DNA of 63,815 nucleotides, from contig JAUNSC010000018.1 in assembly GCA_030539395.1 (NCBI GenBank), positions 1 through 63,815 on the forward strand, written 5' to 3'. Shown here piece after piece: positions 1 through 8,183 of the stretch. Below the pieces are notes generated by a model. That model had not been told where the DNA came from and ran no database searches. It saw only the letters and a list, made by a program, of their open reading frames with translations. Numbering within the stretch: the stretch's first letter is position 1; each line of letters starts with the position of its first letter. Position numbers and translations under genes: made by a program. Source of the DNA: Eubacteriales bacterium (GTDB lineage: Bacteria; Bacillota; Clostridia; Lachnospirales; Lachnospiraceae).

Positions 1-32
1 TGTAACAATAATATAACATCCTCTATACAGAA

Positions 33-80
33 ACATGCGGTTTTAAGCCATTTTCGTGGCAAAAAAGCCGCATATTTTTT
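33..80 (+). terminator. Probable intrinsic terminator at left edge
   Basis: The arms ATGCGG (35-40) and CCGCAT (68-73), extended by T/A pairs, are followed by a run of T at 75-80. This looks like the end of a transcription unit lying left of the window. The loop holds a second small stem (GCCA/TGGC). Confidence 0.5.
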
Positions 81-250
81 GGAGCAATGACTTGACATCC
101 TCGGGGACGCTGTGCGTCAGGGATAGTTTGCCGATGTAATAAGATTATATTGATTAGAAGCCGGTAAAATCAAAGGATTGTAGAGCAGATAAAACAGGCG
201 GCAAAGCGTAATGTTCTGCTATTTATGTATTCTAAACATTATCAGGCATA
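81..250. other. Non-coding stretch at left edge
   Basis: Together with the flanking terminator and promoter, positions 1-317 hold no gene that I can support. Beyond those two signals I see no convincing RNA structure or repeat in this piece. Confidence 0.4.
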
Positions 251-300
251 TTGACAAACATACCAACAGTATGATAATATGAATACATACTGAAAGTATG
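251..300 (+). promoter_or_regulatory. Promoter with two TetR-type operators
   Basis: A -35 box TTGACA (251-256) and a GATAAT -10 (273-278) lie 16 bp apart. Two copies of the dyad CATAC-N5-GTATG are present, at 259-273 and 286-300, with centres 27 bp apart. The first fills the promoter spacer and the second lies just downstream of the -10. Matching dyads this close to a tetR start suggest autorepression by the adjacent regulator. That is inference; the dyads themselves are plain in the sequence. Confidence 0.75.
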
Positions 301-317
301 TTAGGGGTGAAGAACCA

Positions 318-971
318 ATGGCAAGGAATAAACATCCGGAAGAAACCGTTAATTTAATATTAGATGTTGCTTTTCGTTTATTTATGGAAAAGGGTTATGA
401 ATACACTTCCGTTCAGGACATTATTGATAATTTGGGCGGACTGAGTAAAGGCGCTATCTATCATCATTTTAAGTCAAAGGAAGATATTTTGATTGCCGTT
501 ACAGACAGGATGACGGCGGAATCGAATCAGATGCTCGCAGTTATTCGTGATCGTTCTGATCTTAGCGGCAAAGAAAAGCTGAAAACAATTTTTAAGGAAT
601 CCATCAGCAGGCCTGTGCAGAACGATATTTTTACAGTGGCTCCGAATTTTCACAATAACCCGAAACTTCTTTTCAGCCTTTTGCATGATACCATAGATAA
701 CGTAGCGCCAAATTATGTTTTACCAATTATTGAGCAGGGGATTTCGGACGGAACCATTGAAACGGATTATCCGGAGCAATTAGCAGAATTGATTTTGCTT
801 ACGGCAAATGTCTGGATGAACCCTATGATATTTGACAGTTCCGAAGAAGAATCCTACCATAAGTTTATGGTATTCGCCCAGATGCTGCAAGGTTTTGGAC
901 TGGATATTGTAGATGGCGAGATGTTGGAAAGATTGCAGGAACTGGCGTCTATTTATCAAAAGAACAAGTAA
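318..971 (+). CDS. TetR/AcrR family transcriptional regulator
   Basis: This 217-residue protein has the TetR layout. A helix-turn-helix covers about residues 10-55, with the typical GLSKGAIYHHFKSKEDIL recognition-helix region, followed by a variable ligand-binding domain. TetR proteins usually repress an adjacent efflux gene until a ligand binds. The ATG at 318 follows GGGGTGA. Two CATAC-N5-GTATG operators sit directly upstream. The downstream gene is an MFS efflux pump that is no longer intact, so this regulator may have lost its main target. The ligand is unknown. Confidence 0.9.
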   Translation: MARNKHPEETVNLILDVAFRLFMEKGYEYTSVQDIIDNLGGLSKGAIYHHFKSKEDILIAVTDRMTAESNQMLAVIRDRSDLSGKEKLKTIFKESISRPVQNDIFTVAPNFHNNPKLLFSLLHDTIDNVAPNYVLPIIEQGISDGTIETDYPEQLAELILLTANVWMNPMIFDSSEEESYHKFMVFAQMLQGFGLDIVDGEMLERLQELASIYQKNK

Positions 972-973
972 AA

Positions 974-1001
974 ATCTGCCCTGTAAAATGGGCAGATATA
1001 T
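974..1001 (+). terminator. Weak hairpin between tetR and MFS remnant
   Basis: The stem ATCTGCCC (974-981) pairs with GGGCAGAT (990-997) and is followed by an A/T-rich but imperfect T run. It may act as a weak terminator or attenuator. Confidence 0.4.
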
Positions 1002-1055
1002 TTTAAAACAAATACATACCGTTATGCGGTATTAAATGAAGCGGAGGTTTAGAAG

Positions 1056-1962
1056 ATGAATCAAAAACTGTTCTCAAAAGATTTCACATTAGTTATCATT
1101 GGACAGATTATCTCTCTGTTTGGTAATGCAACAATAAGATTTGCATTACCACTATATTTGTTAAATCTGACAGGCTCATCGGCACTTTACGGGACTGTTA
1201 CAGCGTGTGCTTTTATACCTGCTATTTTGTTGTCGCCCATAGGGGGAATCATTGCAGACAGGGTGAATAAAAGAAATGTTATGGTAATATTGGATTTCTT
1301 TACGGCGGCATATTAAAGACGGTCAGAATTGATTTTGCAGAGAGTATTCGCTTTATTCGAAAGGACAAGCCTGTTATTGGACAAGCTCTTCTTGTAATCT
1401 GCGGAATTAATTTGTTTTTGGCTACAATGATTATTGTTGCATTGCCATATTTGGTAACAGAGGTATTAAATTTAGAAGCTTCACAGGCAAACAGACTTTA
1501 TGGCTTTGCAGAGGGGGCATTGGCGGCAGGAGGATTAGCAGGGGCATAGGTGCAGGTGTTTTTGCCAACAAATTGGCAATTCAAAAATCGGGTAACCTTG
1601 TAATAGCCTGTGCGGTATGTGCGTTTCCGATCAGTGCATCACTGATACTGTTTTCATCCGGAATGATAAATTATATAGTTATAACCGTATGTTGCTTTGT
1701 AATTATGGTGTTTTCAACAATTTTTGCAGTGCAGATGATGTCTTTTATTCAAACCGAAACTCCGCAAAATTTAATTGGAAAGGTAATTGCTGTTGTTCTT
1801 ACCGTTTCCATGTGTGCACAGCCATTGGGAAATGCATTATACGGCGCCTTATTTGAAATTTGTAAAGGGTTTGAATATGTGGTTGTTCTGTTTTCCGGTA
1901 TGGTATCGCTTATGATTGCCATTAGCACCAGAAACATTTTTAAAAGATTTTCAGCAGAATAA
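1056..1962 (+). pseudogene. Decayed MFS drug-efflux transporter
   Basis: The N-terminal 86 residues (1056-1316) are a normal MFS start: two membrane helices and a PIGGIIADRVNKR loop. That frame stops at 1314. The reading then resumes in a second frame (about 1302-1549, containing IRFIRKDKPVIGQ) and in a third (about 1550-1962). The pieces sum to roughly 300 residues against about 400 for the family, and the middle helices are missing. This implies an internal deletion of about 100 residues plus a second frameshift near 1550. It has a good RBS (GGAGG) and probably encoded the efflux pump controlled by the upstream TetR. Confidence 0.85.
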
Positions 1963-2124
1963 AGTGGAAGTCAAAACATATTTGCGAAAGCAGAAGGCAA
2001 AGGATTGCCCGCAGTGAATTTGTAAATCATTAATAGGGTTGCAGCAACAAACTGACATCTAAAAGTTTTTTTAAAAAAGTATGGATAAACATGAAGAATA
2101 CGGATTTAAATGAATAAAAAATCG

Positions 2125-2153
2125 TTGACAAACAGATAGCTAAGTGATATATT
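2125..2153 (+). promoter_or_regulatory. Promoter of the feo operon
   Basis: TTGACA (2125-2130) and TATATT (2148-2153) are separated by 17 bp and lie about 50 bp before feoA. No clear 19-bp Fur box was recognised by eye. An iron or manganese regulator site may overlap this promoter but I cannot show it. Confidence 0.6.
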
Positions 2154-2203
2154 GAAACAGAGTTAGTAATGATTAACCGAAGCTTGAAAGGTGGATGAAA
2201 AGT

Positions 2204-2416
2204 ATGAATCTGGCCGATGCTCAGGAAGGAAAAGAGTATATTATTCAGCAGATCGCAACAGATGATGAGGATTTGAATGCATTCTTGTTTTCGTTGGGAT
2301 GTTATAGCGGAGAACCCATTACGGTGGTATCACGCTTAAATAAGAGCTGTGTCGTTTCCATTAAGGACGGTAGATATAACATCGACAATCAGTTAGCATC
2401 AGCGATCTTAATCTAA
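2204..2416 (+). CDS. feoA: FeoA, ferrous iron transport accessory protein
   Basis: FeoA is a small cytosolic SH3-like protein that supports FeoB-mediated Fe2+ uptake. The product has 70 residues, normal for FeoA, with an N-terminal LADAQEGKEY segment and a C-terminal VSRLNKSCVVSIKDGRYNID beta-rich part. I chose the ATG at 2204 because AAAGGTGG (2187-2194) then has a 9-base spacing. The in-frame ATG at 2195 abuts that Shine-Dalgarno sequence. feoB follows after 114 bp in the same direction. Confidence 0.85.
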   Translation: MNLADAQEGKEYIIQQIATDDEDLNAFLFSLGCYSGEPITVVSRLNKSCVVSIKDGRYNIDNQLASAILI

Positions 2417-2530
2417 ACAGATTAAGCGCTGACTGCAGCTGTTTTTTTTGAGTAGCCGATTAGCTAAAACTAACTTCTGGTGTGTACCTGATTTTCAAGA
2501 ACACTAAGAAAGATAAGAGGAGGATTAAAT

Positions 2531-4531
2531 ATGAGAATTGCATTTGCTGGTAATCCCAACAGCGGTAAAACCACCATGTACAATGCACTTACCGGCAGAA
2601 ATGAGAGAGTCGGTAACTGGGCAGGTGTTACCGTTGAAAAGAAAGAAAGCCCTATTAAGAAAACGTATTGTGATGGTAACGAGGATTTGATCGCAGTGGA
2701 TCTTCCCGGTGCCTATTCCATGTCTCCCTTCACTTCTGAGGAGAGTATTACAAGTGGTTATGTTAAGAACGAGCATCCGGATGCAATCATTAATATTGTG
2801 GATGCTACTAACCTGAGCCGTAGTCTCTTTTTTACCACACAGTTGTTGGAACTGGGTATTCCTGTAGTTGTGGCGTTGAATAAGAGCGATATCAATGAGA
2901 AAAAAGGAACTAAAATCGATGCACAGGATCTGTCTGCCAAACTGGGCTGTCCGGTTATAAAGACGATTTCTACTTCTGCCAGCGGGTTGTCTGAGGTTGT
3001 GAAGGCGGCTGCCGGGCTGAAAGGGAAAGTGCAGAAGGCGCCTTATGTTCAGGGCAATATTGATTTGACCAGCAAGAGCGAAGTTGAGGCTGCTGACCGT
3101 AAGCGTTTTGATTTTGTTAATAAGATTGTTGCCGGAGTTGAGAGTCGTCAGGTTCTGACTAAGGAAAAGAATTCTCAGGATTCAATTGATGCTGTATTGA
3201 CGAATCCTGTTGGAGGATTGCTTATCTTTGCTGCTGTTATGTTCCTGGTATTCCAGATTTCCCAGGCATGGGTTGGCCCGTGGATTGCGGATGCGCTGGT
3301 AGGCGCTATTGAAAGTTTTCAGGAAACAGCCGGTGGATGGATGGAGAATGCTAACCCGTTCCTGTCTGCACTTGTAGTTGATGGTATTATTGGCGGTGTT
3401 GGTGCCGTTGTCGGTTTCCTGCCTCTGGTTATGGTTATGTATTTCCTGATTGCTTTGTTGGAGGATTGTGGATATATGGCCCGTGCTACTGTTGTTCTGG
3501 ATCCTGTTTTCAAGAAAGTAGGTCTTTCAGGAAAATCTGTTATTCCGTTTGTTATCGGTACCGGTTGTGCTATCCCTGGTGTTATGGCCTGCCGTACAAT
3601 CCGAAATGAGCGTGAGCGCAGAGCTACTGCTATGCTGACACCTTTTATGCCGTGTGGCGCTAAGCTTCCGGTTATTGCATTGTTTGCAGGTGCTTTCTTC
3701 GCAGATGCTTCCTGGGTTGGTACACTGATGTACTTTGTAGGTATTGTATTGATTTTAGTTTGTGCTTTGTTGGTTAATAAACTGGCAGGTTATAAAGTAA
3801 GAAAGTCTTTCTTTATTATTGAGTTGCCGGAATACAAGATTCCGAGCCTGAAGTGCGCAGTGTTTTCCATGTGCTCACGTGGTTGGGCTTATATTGTAAA
3901 AGCCGGTACTATTATTCTGGTGTGCAACACAGTGGTTCAGATCATGCAGAGCTTTAACTGGAGCTTCCAGCTTGTGGAGGAGGGTATGGAAAATACCTCG
4001 ATCCTGGCTTCTATTGCAGGTCCTTTTGCTTACATTCTGGTTCCAATCGTTGGATTCCATGCATGGCAGCTTGCAGCAGCAGCGGTTACCGGGTTTATTG
4101 CAAAAGAGAACGTTGTAGGTACATTGGCTGTTTGCTATGGTGTAACGAATTTCATTGATACAGAAGAGCTGGCTCTGATGGAGGGCGCCGGTACAGAAGT
4201 TGCCACAATTTTTGCCCTGACAAAGGTTGCTGCGCTGGCATACCTGATGTTTAACCTGTTTACACCTCCCTGCTTTGCTGCAATCGGTGCCATGAATTCT
4301 GAAATGAAGAGCGGTAAGTGGCTGCTGGGCGGTATTTGCCTGCAGTTAGGCGTCGGCTACACTATTGGTTTCCTGGTTTATCAGATTGGTACACTGGTTA
4401 CTACAGGTTCTGTAGGAGGCGGTTTTGTACCGGGACTGATCGTTGTTCTTGCGATGGTTGCCATTGTTGTTTATCTGATTCAGAGAACGAACAAGGGTCT
4501 GGCGGCGGAGTATGCTTTGAGCAGTAAATAG
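2531..4531 (+). CDS. feoB: FeoB, ferrous iron transport GTPase
   Basis: FeoB moves Fe2+ across the cytoplasmic membrane. The 666-residue protein starts with a G domain: G1 GNPNSGKTT near residue 7, DLPGAYSMSP as the G3 region and NKSD as G4. About eight membrane helices with the two Gate segments follow; the conserved GTGCAIPGVMACRTI and FMPCGAKLPV stretches of the pore region are visible. AGGAGG precedes the ATG. It lies between feoA and a Cys-rich partner, forming a standard feoA-feoB-FeoB-associated operon. Length is at the short end of the family but complete. Confidence 0.95.
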   Translation: MRIAFAGNPNSGKTTMYNALTGRNERVGNWAGVTVEKKESPIKKTYCDGNEDLIAVDLPGAYSMSPFTSEESITSGYVKNEHPDAIINIVDATNLSRSLFFTTQLLELGIPVVVALNKSDINEKKGTKIDAQDLSAKLGCPVIKTISTSASGLSEVVKAAAGLKGKVQKAPYVQGNIDLTSKSEVEAADRKRFDFVNKIVAGVESRQVLTKEKNSQDSIDAVLTNPVGGLLIFAAVMFLVFQISQAWVGPWIADALVGAIESFQETAGGWMENANPFLSALVVDGIIGGVGAVVGFLPLVMVMYFLIALLEDCGYMARATVVLDPVFKKVGLSGKSVIPFVIGTGCAIPGVMACRTIRNERERRATAMLTPFMPCGAKLPVIALFAGAFFADASWVGTLMYFVGIVLILVCALLVNKLAGYKVRKSFFIIELPEYKIPSLKCAVFSMCSRGWAYIVKAGTIILVCNTVVQIMQSFNWSFQLVEEGMENTSILASIAGPFAYILVPIVGFHAWQLAAAAVTGFIAKENVVGTLAVCYGVTNFIDTEELALMEGAGTEVATIFALTKVAALAYLMFNLFTPPCFAAIGAMNSEMKSGKWLLGGICLQLGVGYTIGFLVYQIGTLVTTGSVGGGFVPGLIVVLAMVAIVVYLIQRTNKGLAAEYALSSK

Positions 4532-4554
4532 GATTACATATAAGGAGTGTTCGT

Positions 4555-4767
4555 ATGATAGATTTTGTTGTTGGTGCAATACTTATAGTAGTGGTAGGCT
4601 CGGCACTGGCGTATATTATCAAGGCCAGGAAGAATGGAATCAAATGCGTTGGCTGCCCGGATGCAAAGAACTGCGGTTCCTGCAGTCACACCGGAGAAGC
4701 AGTTTCCACATGTGGGTGTCATGGTGGGGCGTGTGCCGGATGCAGTTGTCATGCGGATGTAAAATGA
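4555..4767 (+). CDS. FeoB-associated Cys-rich membrane protein
   Basis: This 70-residue protein has one N-terminal membrane helix (DFVVGAILIVVVGSALAYII) and a C-terminal cytosolic tail with about nine cysteines and several histidines (CVGC, CGSC, CGCHGG, CAGCSCH). Such proteins follow feoB in many Firmicutes and are thought to handle iron near the FeoB pore; the role is not established. It starts 23 bp after feoB behind AAGGAG and is followed at once by a terminator. Confidence 0.85.
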   Translation: MIDFVVGAILIVVVGSALAYIIKARKNGIKCVGCPDAKNCGSCSHTGEAVSTCGCHGGACAGCSCHADVK

Positions 4768-4778
4768 TTGAAGAAGAG

Positions 4779-4812
4779 AAGGAGAACAGCAATGCGAACT
4801 GTTCTCCTTTTT
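4779..4812 (+). terminator. Terminator of the feo operon
   Basis: The arms AAGGAGAACAG (4779-4789) and CTGTTCTCCTT (4799-4809) form a perfect 11-bp stem with a 9-base loop, followed by T residues. Confidence 0.85.
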
Positions 4813-4825
4813 CAGTGTAAAAAAG

Positions 4826-4866
4826 AGGGGCCATCAGTCTCACATGACTTCGGCGCCCCTTTTTGT
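4826..4866 (-). terminator. Terminator of the convergent metal-binding gene
   Basis: AGGGGC and GCCCCT arms flanked by A and T runs lie just past the minus-strand stop codon. Read on the minus strand, the stem is followed by T residues. It may work in both directions. Confidence 0.65.
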
Positions 4867-4886
4867 CAATTTGTTTATAATTTATA

Positions 4887-5240
4887 TTATTCCTTTATTT
4901 TTGTTACTCTATATCCGGCTTTTTCAATGGCACTTTTAAGGATCTCATTACTGACTGGATGTTCTACAGAAACAATGACTATGCCCTTTTTCAGCTTTAC
5001 GAGAGCAGATGCCCCATCAATAGAGTTAATGGCTTCCATTACTCTGTTTACGCAATGCTGACAGCTCATTCCTTCTATAGTAATTGTTTTTTTCCCAATG
5101 ATTGTATTCAGCTTTTTTCTACGTGCTTTGTATGTACCTCCGCCGCAGCAGCCGCCTTCTCCATGGAAATGTTTTATGCTTGAACGTAAGGCAAAATAGA
5201 TTACAACAACCAGAATTACTATAATAAGAAAATTACTCAC
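4887..5240 (-). CDS. Membrane-anchored heavy-metal-associated (HMA) domain protein
   Basis: The product has 117 residues from a GTG start at 5240, chosen because AAGGAG (5248-5253) lies 7 bases upstream; a longer ATG form to 5297 lacks such a site. It has an N-terminal membrane helix (about residues 2-18), a short GGCCGGG cysteine patch and a C-terminal HMA fold with GMSCQHC, the CxxC that binds Cu+ or another soft metal. The family comprises metallochaperones and the N-domains of P-type ATPases. A membrane tether plus a CCGGG patch next to feo suggests iron or copper handling, but the metal is unknown. It is convergent with feo. Confidence 0.8.
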   Translation of the reverse strand: MSNFLIIVILVVVIYFALRSSIKHFHGEGGCCGGGTYKARRKKLNTIIGKKTITIEGMSCQHCVNRVMEAINSIDGASALVKLKKGIVIVSVEHPVSNEILKSAIEKAGYRVTKIKE

Positions 5241-5279
5241 ATCAGATCTCCTTTCTGAAAGTTTGTTAATACTAACTTG

Positions 5280-5307
5280 ATTATAGCATCCGGACAATGA
5301 AAGTCAA
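5280..5307 (-). promoter_or_regulatory. Promoter of the HMA-domain gene
   Basis: On the minus strand TTGACT (5307-5302) and a perfect TATAAT (5285-5280) are separated by 16 bp, about 40 bp before the GTG start. Confidence 0.7.
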
Positions 5308-5310
5308 GCG

Positions 5311-5556
5311 TTTGAAAATGGCCAAATAAGAAATATAAATAGAAGCTGGGATTTTTGCGCATAATGTATATTTTTTGCGTAAAAACGTACGTTTAGACTA
5401 GATAATATAGCTAATATGTGTTATATTTAAACGTGTATTAATTGCAGTACTAAGTTATTTGCTTATTATTTTTTCTTCAAAGTGCAGAGGTTGAAAAAAT
5501 AACGAAAACAGATAAGCATAAGGTTTGTAAATCAAATTTATAAGGAAGGTGAGCAA
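5311..5556 (+). promoter_or_regulatory. Control region of the rnfC2-metV-metF operon
   Basis: This AT-rich gene-free stretch precedes the methyl-branch operon. It contains a perfect 12-bp palindrome AAACGTACGTTT (5383-5394) and two TTTTTGCG copies about 20 bp apart just upstream. GATAAT at 5401-5406 could be a -10, but the nearest -35-like TTGCGT (5375-5380) is 20 bp away, so no promoter can be fixed. The Shine-Dalgarno AAGGAAGGTGAG precedes the TTG start at 5557. Confidence 0.45.
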
Positions 5557-7518
5557 TTGGAGAACTATACCAAGTATAAGTTGAAAAGTAACGACGAACT
5601 GGTTTCATTATTGGCCGATAAGGATAATCTGTTCATCGTTGCCTGCAACAAGTGCTTCAAGGAATTTGAAACCGTTGACGAACCAGATTGTGGTGAGTTT
5701 GAGAAAATCGTTGCAGAACAGGGAAAAACGATCACAGGCAGTGCAAAGGTTGATTTTCTGTGCAACAAAACCCAGACAGAAAAAAAATTGCAGGACATGA
5801 TACCGGAAGGTACGGAAAACGTTTTTGTAATCTCCTGTGGTCTGGGAATTCAAACAGTTGCGGATTTGGCAAAGAAACCCGTATATGCGGCCAGCAATTC
5901 ACTTAATTATACGGGACATCATGGTATGGCGCTGACCAGCAAAGCCTGTGATGCATGTGCACAGTGCTACCTGAACATAACCGGTGGAGTCTGTCCTGTC
6001 GTTGACTGTTCCAAGAGTCTGGTCAACGGACAGTGCGGAGGCGCTAAGAATGGAAAATGTGAAGTGGACAGCAATAAAGACTGTGCCTGGGAAAAAATAT
6101 ATAAAAGGCTGGAAAAACAGGGCCGTCTTGAAGAATTTTTAAACCAGCCGGTACAGCTGCGGGATTACTCAAAAGTTAATTTCAAGTTTGTGAATGATTA
6201 TGTTAAATCGATCCGTGAGAACAGGCTCGAGGGCTATTATGGCGGTGTTTATCCTTCAGAACGCAAAGAGTTCACGGAACATCTTGCGCTGGAAAGATTT
6301 CCTGATCCGGAAGTTGTGGTTATTCCGTTGTCTATGCATGCAGGCGCTCCGGCAAACCCTGTTGTGCAGGTGGGAGATACCGTTAAAGCAGGCCAGAAAA
6401 TTGGTGAAGCGGCAGCCTTTATAAGCAGTCCGATACATTCCAGTGTCAGTGGAACTGTAATTGCGATTGAGCCGCATGGACATGCAACAAGAGGCGAGTG
6501 TATGTCTGTTGTCATCCGGTCAGATGGAAAAAATACTCTGCACGAATCTGTACAGCCTCATAAGGATCTTGACAGCCTGACACCGGACGAAATCGTTGAT
6601 ATTGTCCGTGAGGCAGGAATCGTTGGTATGGGTGGTGCAGGATTCCCGACATCCGTGAAACTGAAACCGCCGAAGCCGATTGATACGATCTTGCTGAACG
6701 GCTGTGAATGTGAGCCGCTTTTGACTGCAGACCACAGGGTGCTCTTAGAGTTTGCAGATGATGTGATTTTTGGTCTCAGGGCGATCATCAAAACAGTAGG
6801 CGCTGAAAAAGGAATTATTGTAATTGAGGATAATAAGCCGGATGCCATTGAATTACTGCAGGCAAAGACGGCTGATATCAGTGATATAGATATTGTTGTG
6901 GCTAAGACGAAATACCCGCAGGGCGCTGAGAAGATGCTGATTAAGCGTGTGATGAAAAGACAGGTACCCAGCGGCGGCCTGCCGGCAGATGTAGGCTGCG
7001 TTGTGAGCAATATCAGTACCACAAAGGCTATCTCGGATGCAATTCAGAAAGGTATGCCATTAGTGGAACGTGTTGTGACTGTGACTGGTGAAAAACTCAA
7101 AAAGCCTGGCAATTATATCGTGAAGATCGGTACGAACACAAAAGATCTGATCGACTATTGCGGCGGTATAACAGGCGATGATGTTACAATTAAGGCGGGC
7201 GGACCAATGATGGGATTTGTCCTTTCTGATACGAATGTACCGATCATGAAGGGTTCCAATGGAATCATTGTTGTTGATACGGATCATACGGTAGAACAGC
7301 CGTGTATCAAGTGTGGACGCTGTATGGATGTGTGTCCGATGGAACTTTCTCCTCTGTATTTCGCAAAATATGCGGATGAAGAGAACTGGCAGGGCATGAA
7401 GGATAAGAATGTCATGGATTGTCTCGAATGCAGATGCTGTGAGTACATCTGTTCCTCTAAGATTCCGTTAGTCAGCAAGATTAAAGCCGGGAAAAATGCA
7501 GTAAGGGGGATGAAGTGA
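5557..7518 (+). CDS. rnfC2: RnfC2-like subunit of methylene-THF reductase, MetV-RnfC fusion
   Basis: This 653-residue protein has two parts. Residues 1 to about 205 resemble MetV, with the Cys-rich CYLNITGGVCP and SLVNGQCGG segments. From about residue 222 an RnfC/Nqo1-like domain follows (YYGGVYPSERKEFTEHL, IPLSMHAGAPANP, GMGGAGFPTSVKL). It ends in two 4Fe-4S motifs, CIKCGRCMDVCP and CLECRCCEYIC. In acetogens such as Acetobacterium woodii, MetF-MetV-RnfC2 form a complex in which RnfC2 takes electrons from NADH. The start is TTG at 5557 with a strong RBS. The stop lies one base before metV, so the two are translationally close. Confidence 0.9.
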   Translation: MENYTKYKLKSNDELVSLLADKDNLFIVACNKCFKEFETVDEPDCGEFEKIVAEQGKTITGSAKVDFLCNKTQTEKKLQDMIPEGTENVFVISCGLGIQTVADLAKKPVYAASNSLNYTGHHGMALTSKACDACAQCYLNITGGVCPVVDCSKSLVNGQCGGAKNGKCEVDSNKDCAWEKIYKRLEKQGRLEEFLNQPVQLRDYSKVNFKFVNDYVKSIRENRLEGYYGGVYPSERKEFTEHLALERFPDPEVVVIPLSMHAGAPANPVVQVGDTVKAGQKIGEAAAFISSPIHSSVSGTVIAIEPHGHATRGECMSVVIRSDGKNTLHESVQPHKDLDSLTPDEIVDIVREAGIVGMGGAGFPTSVKLKPPKPIDTILLNGCECEPLLTADHRVLLEFADDVIFGLRAIIKTVGAEKGIIVIEDNKPDAIELLQAKTADISDIDIVVAKTKYPQGAEKMLIKRVMKRQVPSGGLPADVGCVVSNISTTKAISDAIQKGMPLVERVVTVTGEKLKKPGNYIVKIGTNTKDLIDYCGGITGDDVTIKAGGPMMGFVLSDTNVPIMKGSNGIIVVDTDHTVEQPCIKCGRCMDVCPMELSPLYFAKYADEENWQGMKDKNVMDCLECRCCEYICSSKIPLVSKIKAGKNAVRGMK

Positions 7519-7519
7519 T

Positions 7520-8143
7520 ATGTTAATTACCGAATTAAAACCCAGGGAAACGCTTCTCTCACTGGTAGACGGAAAAAAAGTTTTTATCATTAACTGCCAG
7601 GGATGCAAGGAAGTCCATTTTCCGGAAAAAGAAGCCATAGAGCTTCAGAAGGAATTGGCTGCAGACGGGAATATGACCGGAGTTATTACAACTGATTACA
7701 TATGCAATCCGGAAAATATGAAGCTTCGTCTCGAGAAGCATATGAGAGAGATCGAAGCTGCCGATATGGTGCTTGTATTATCCTGCGGCGTCGGCGTACA
7801 GACAGTTGCTGAGTATCTTGAGGATAAAAAGGTGTGTGCAGCCTGCGATACCTGTAGATTGCCGGGATTTCAGGGAGTGACACCGTTAGAATACAAGTGT
7901 GATCAATGCGGTGAGTGTTACCTGAACCTGACCGGAGGAATCTGCCCGATTACTGCTTGTTCCAAGAGCCTGGTCAACGGACAGTGCGGCGGTTCTAAAA
8001 ACGGCAAATGCGAAGTGGACAGTGAGATGGAATGCGGCTGGGAGCGTATCTACAGACGGCTTGAACAGTTAGGACGTCTGGACGTATTAAAATGCCCGAC
8101 ACAGGTGCGCAATTACGCAACAGATGATGAAGTGACTAAATAA
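7520..8143 (+). CDS. metV: MetV, iron-sulfur subunit of methylene-THF reductase
   Basis: The 207-residue zinc/iron-sulfur protein partners MetF and relays electrons to its flavin. Cysteines are visible near the N-terminus (NCQGCKE, YICNPE) and in a dense C-terminal block (CDQCGECYLNLTGGICP, SLVNGQCGG, NGKCEVDS, ECGW). The whole protein is clearly homologous to the first 205 residues of the preceding RnfC2 gene, so this operon carries two MetV modules. ATG 7520 overlaps the GATGAAGTGATATG junction after rnfC2. metF follows after 40 bp. Confidence 0.9.
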   Translation: MLITELKPRETLLSLVDGKKVFIINCQGCKEVHFPEKEAIELQKELAADGNMTGVITTDYICNPENMKLRLEKHMREIEAADMVLVLSCGVGVQTVAEYLEDKKVCAACDTCRLPGFQGVTPLEYKCDQCGECYLNLTGGICPITACSKSLVNGQCGGSKNGKCEVDSEMECGWERIYRRLEQLGRLDVLKCPTQVRNYATDDEVTK

Positions 8144-8183
8144 GGAAACTATTAAAATTTATAATGATTAGGAGCAATGTATA

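Noticed and set aside
2416-2530. Terminator or attenuator between feoA and feoB
   Set aside because: There is a T8 run at about 2443-2450 but no stable stem of useful length before it that I can draw.
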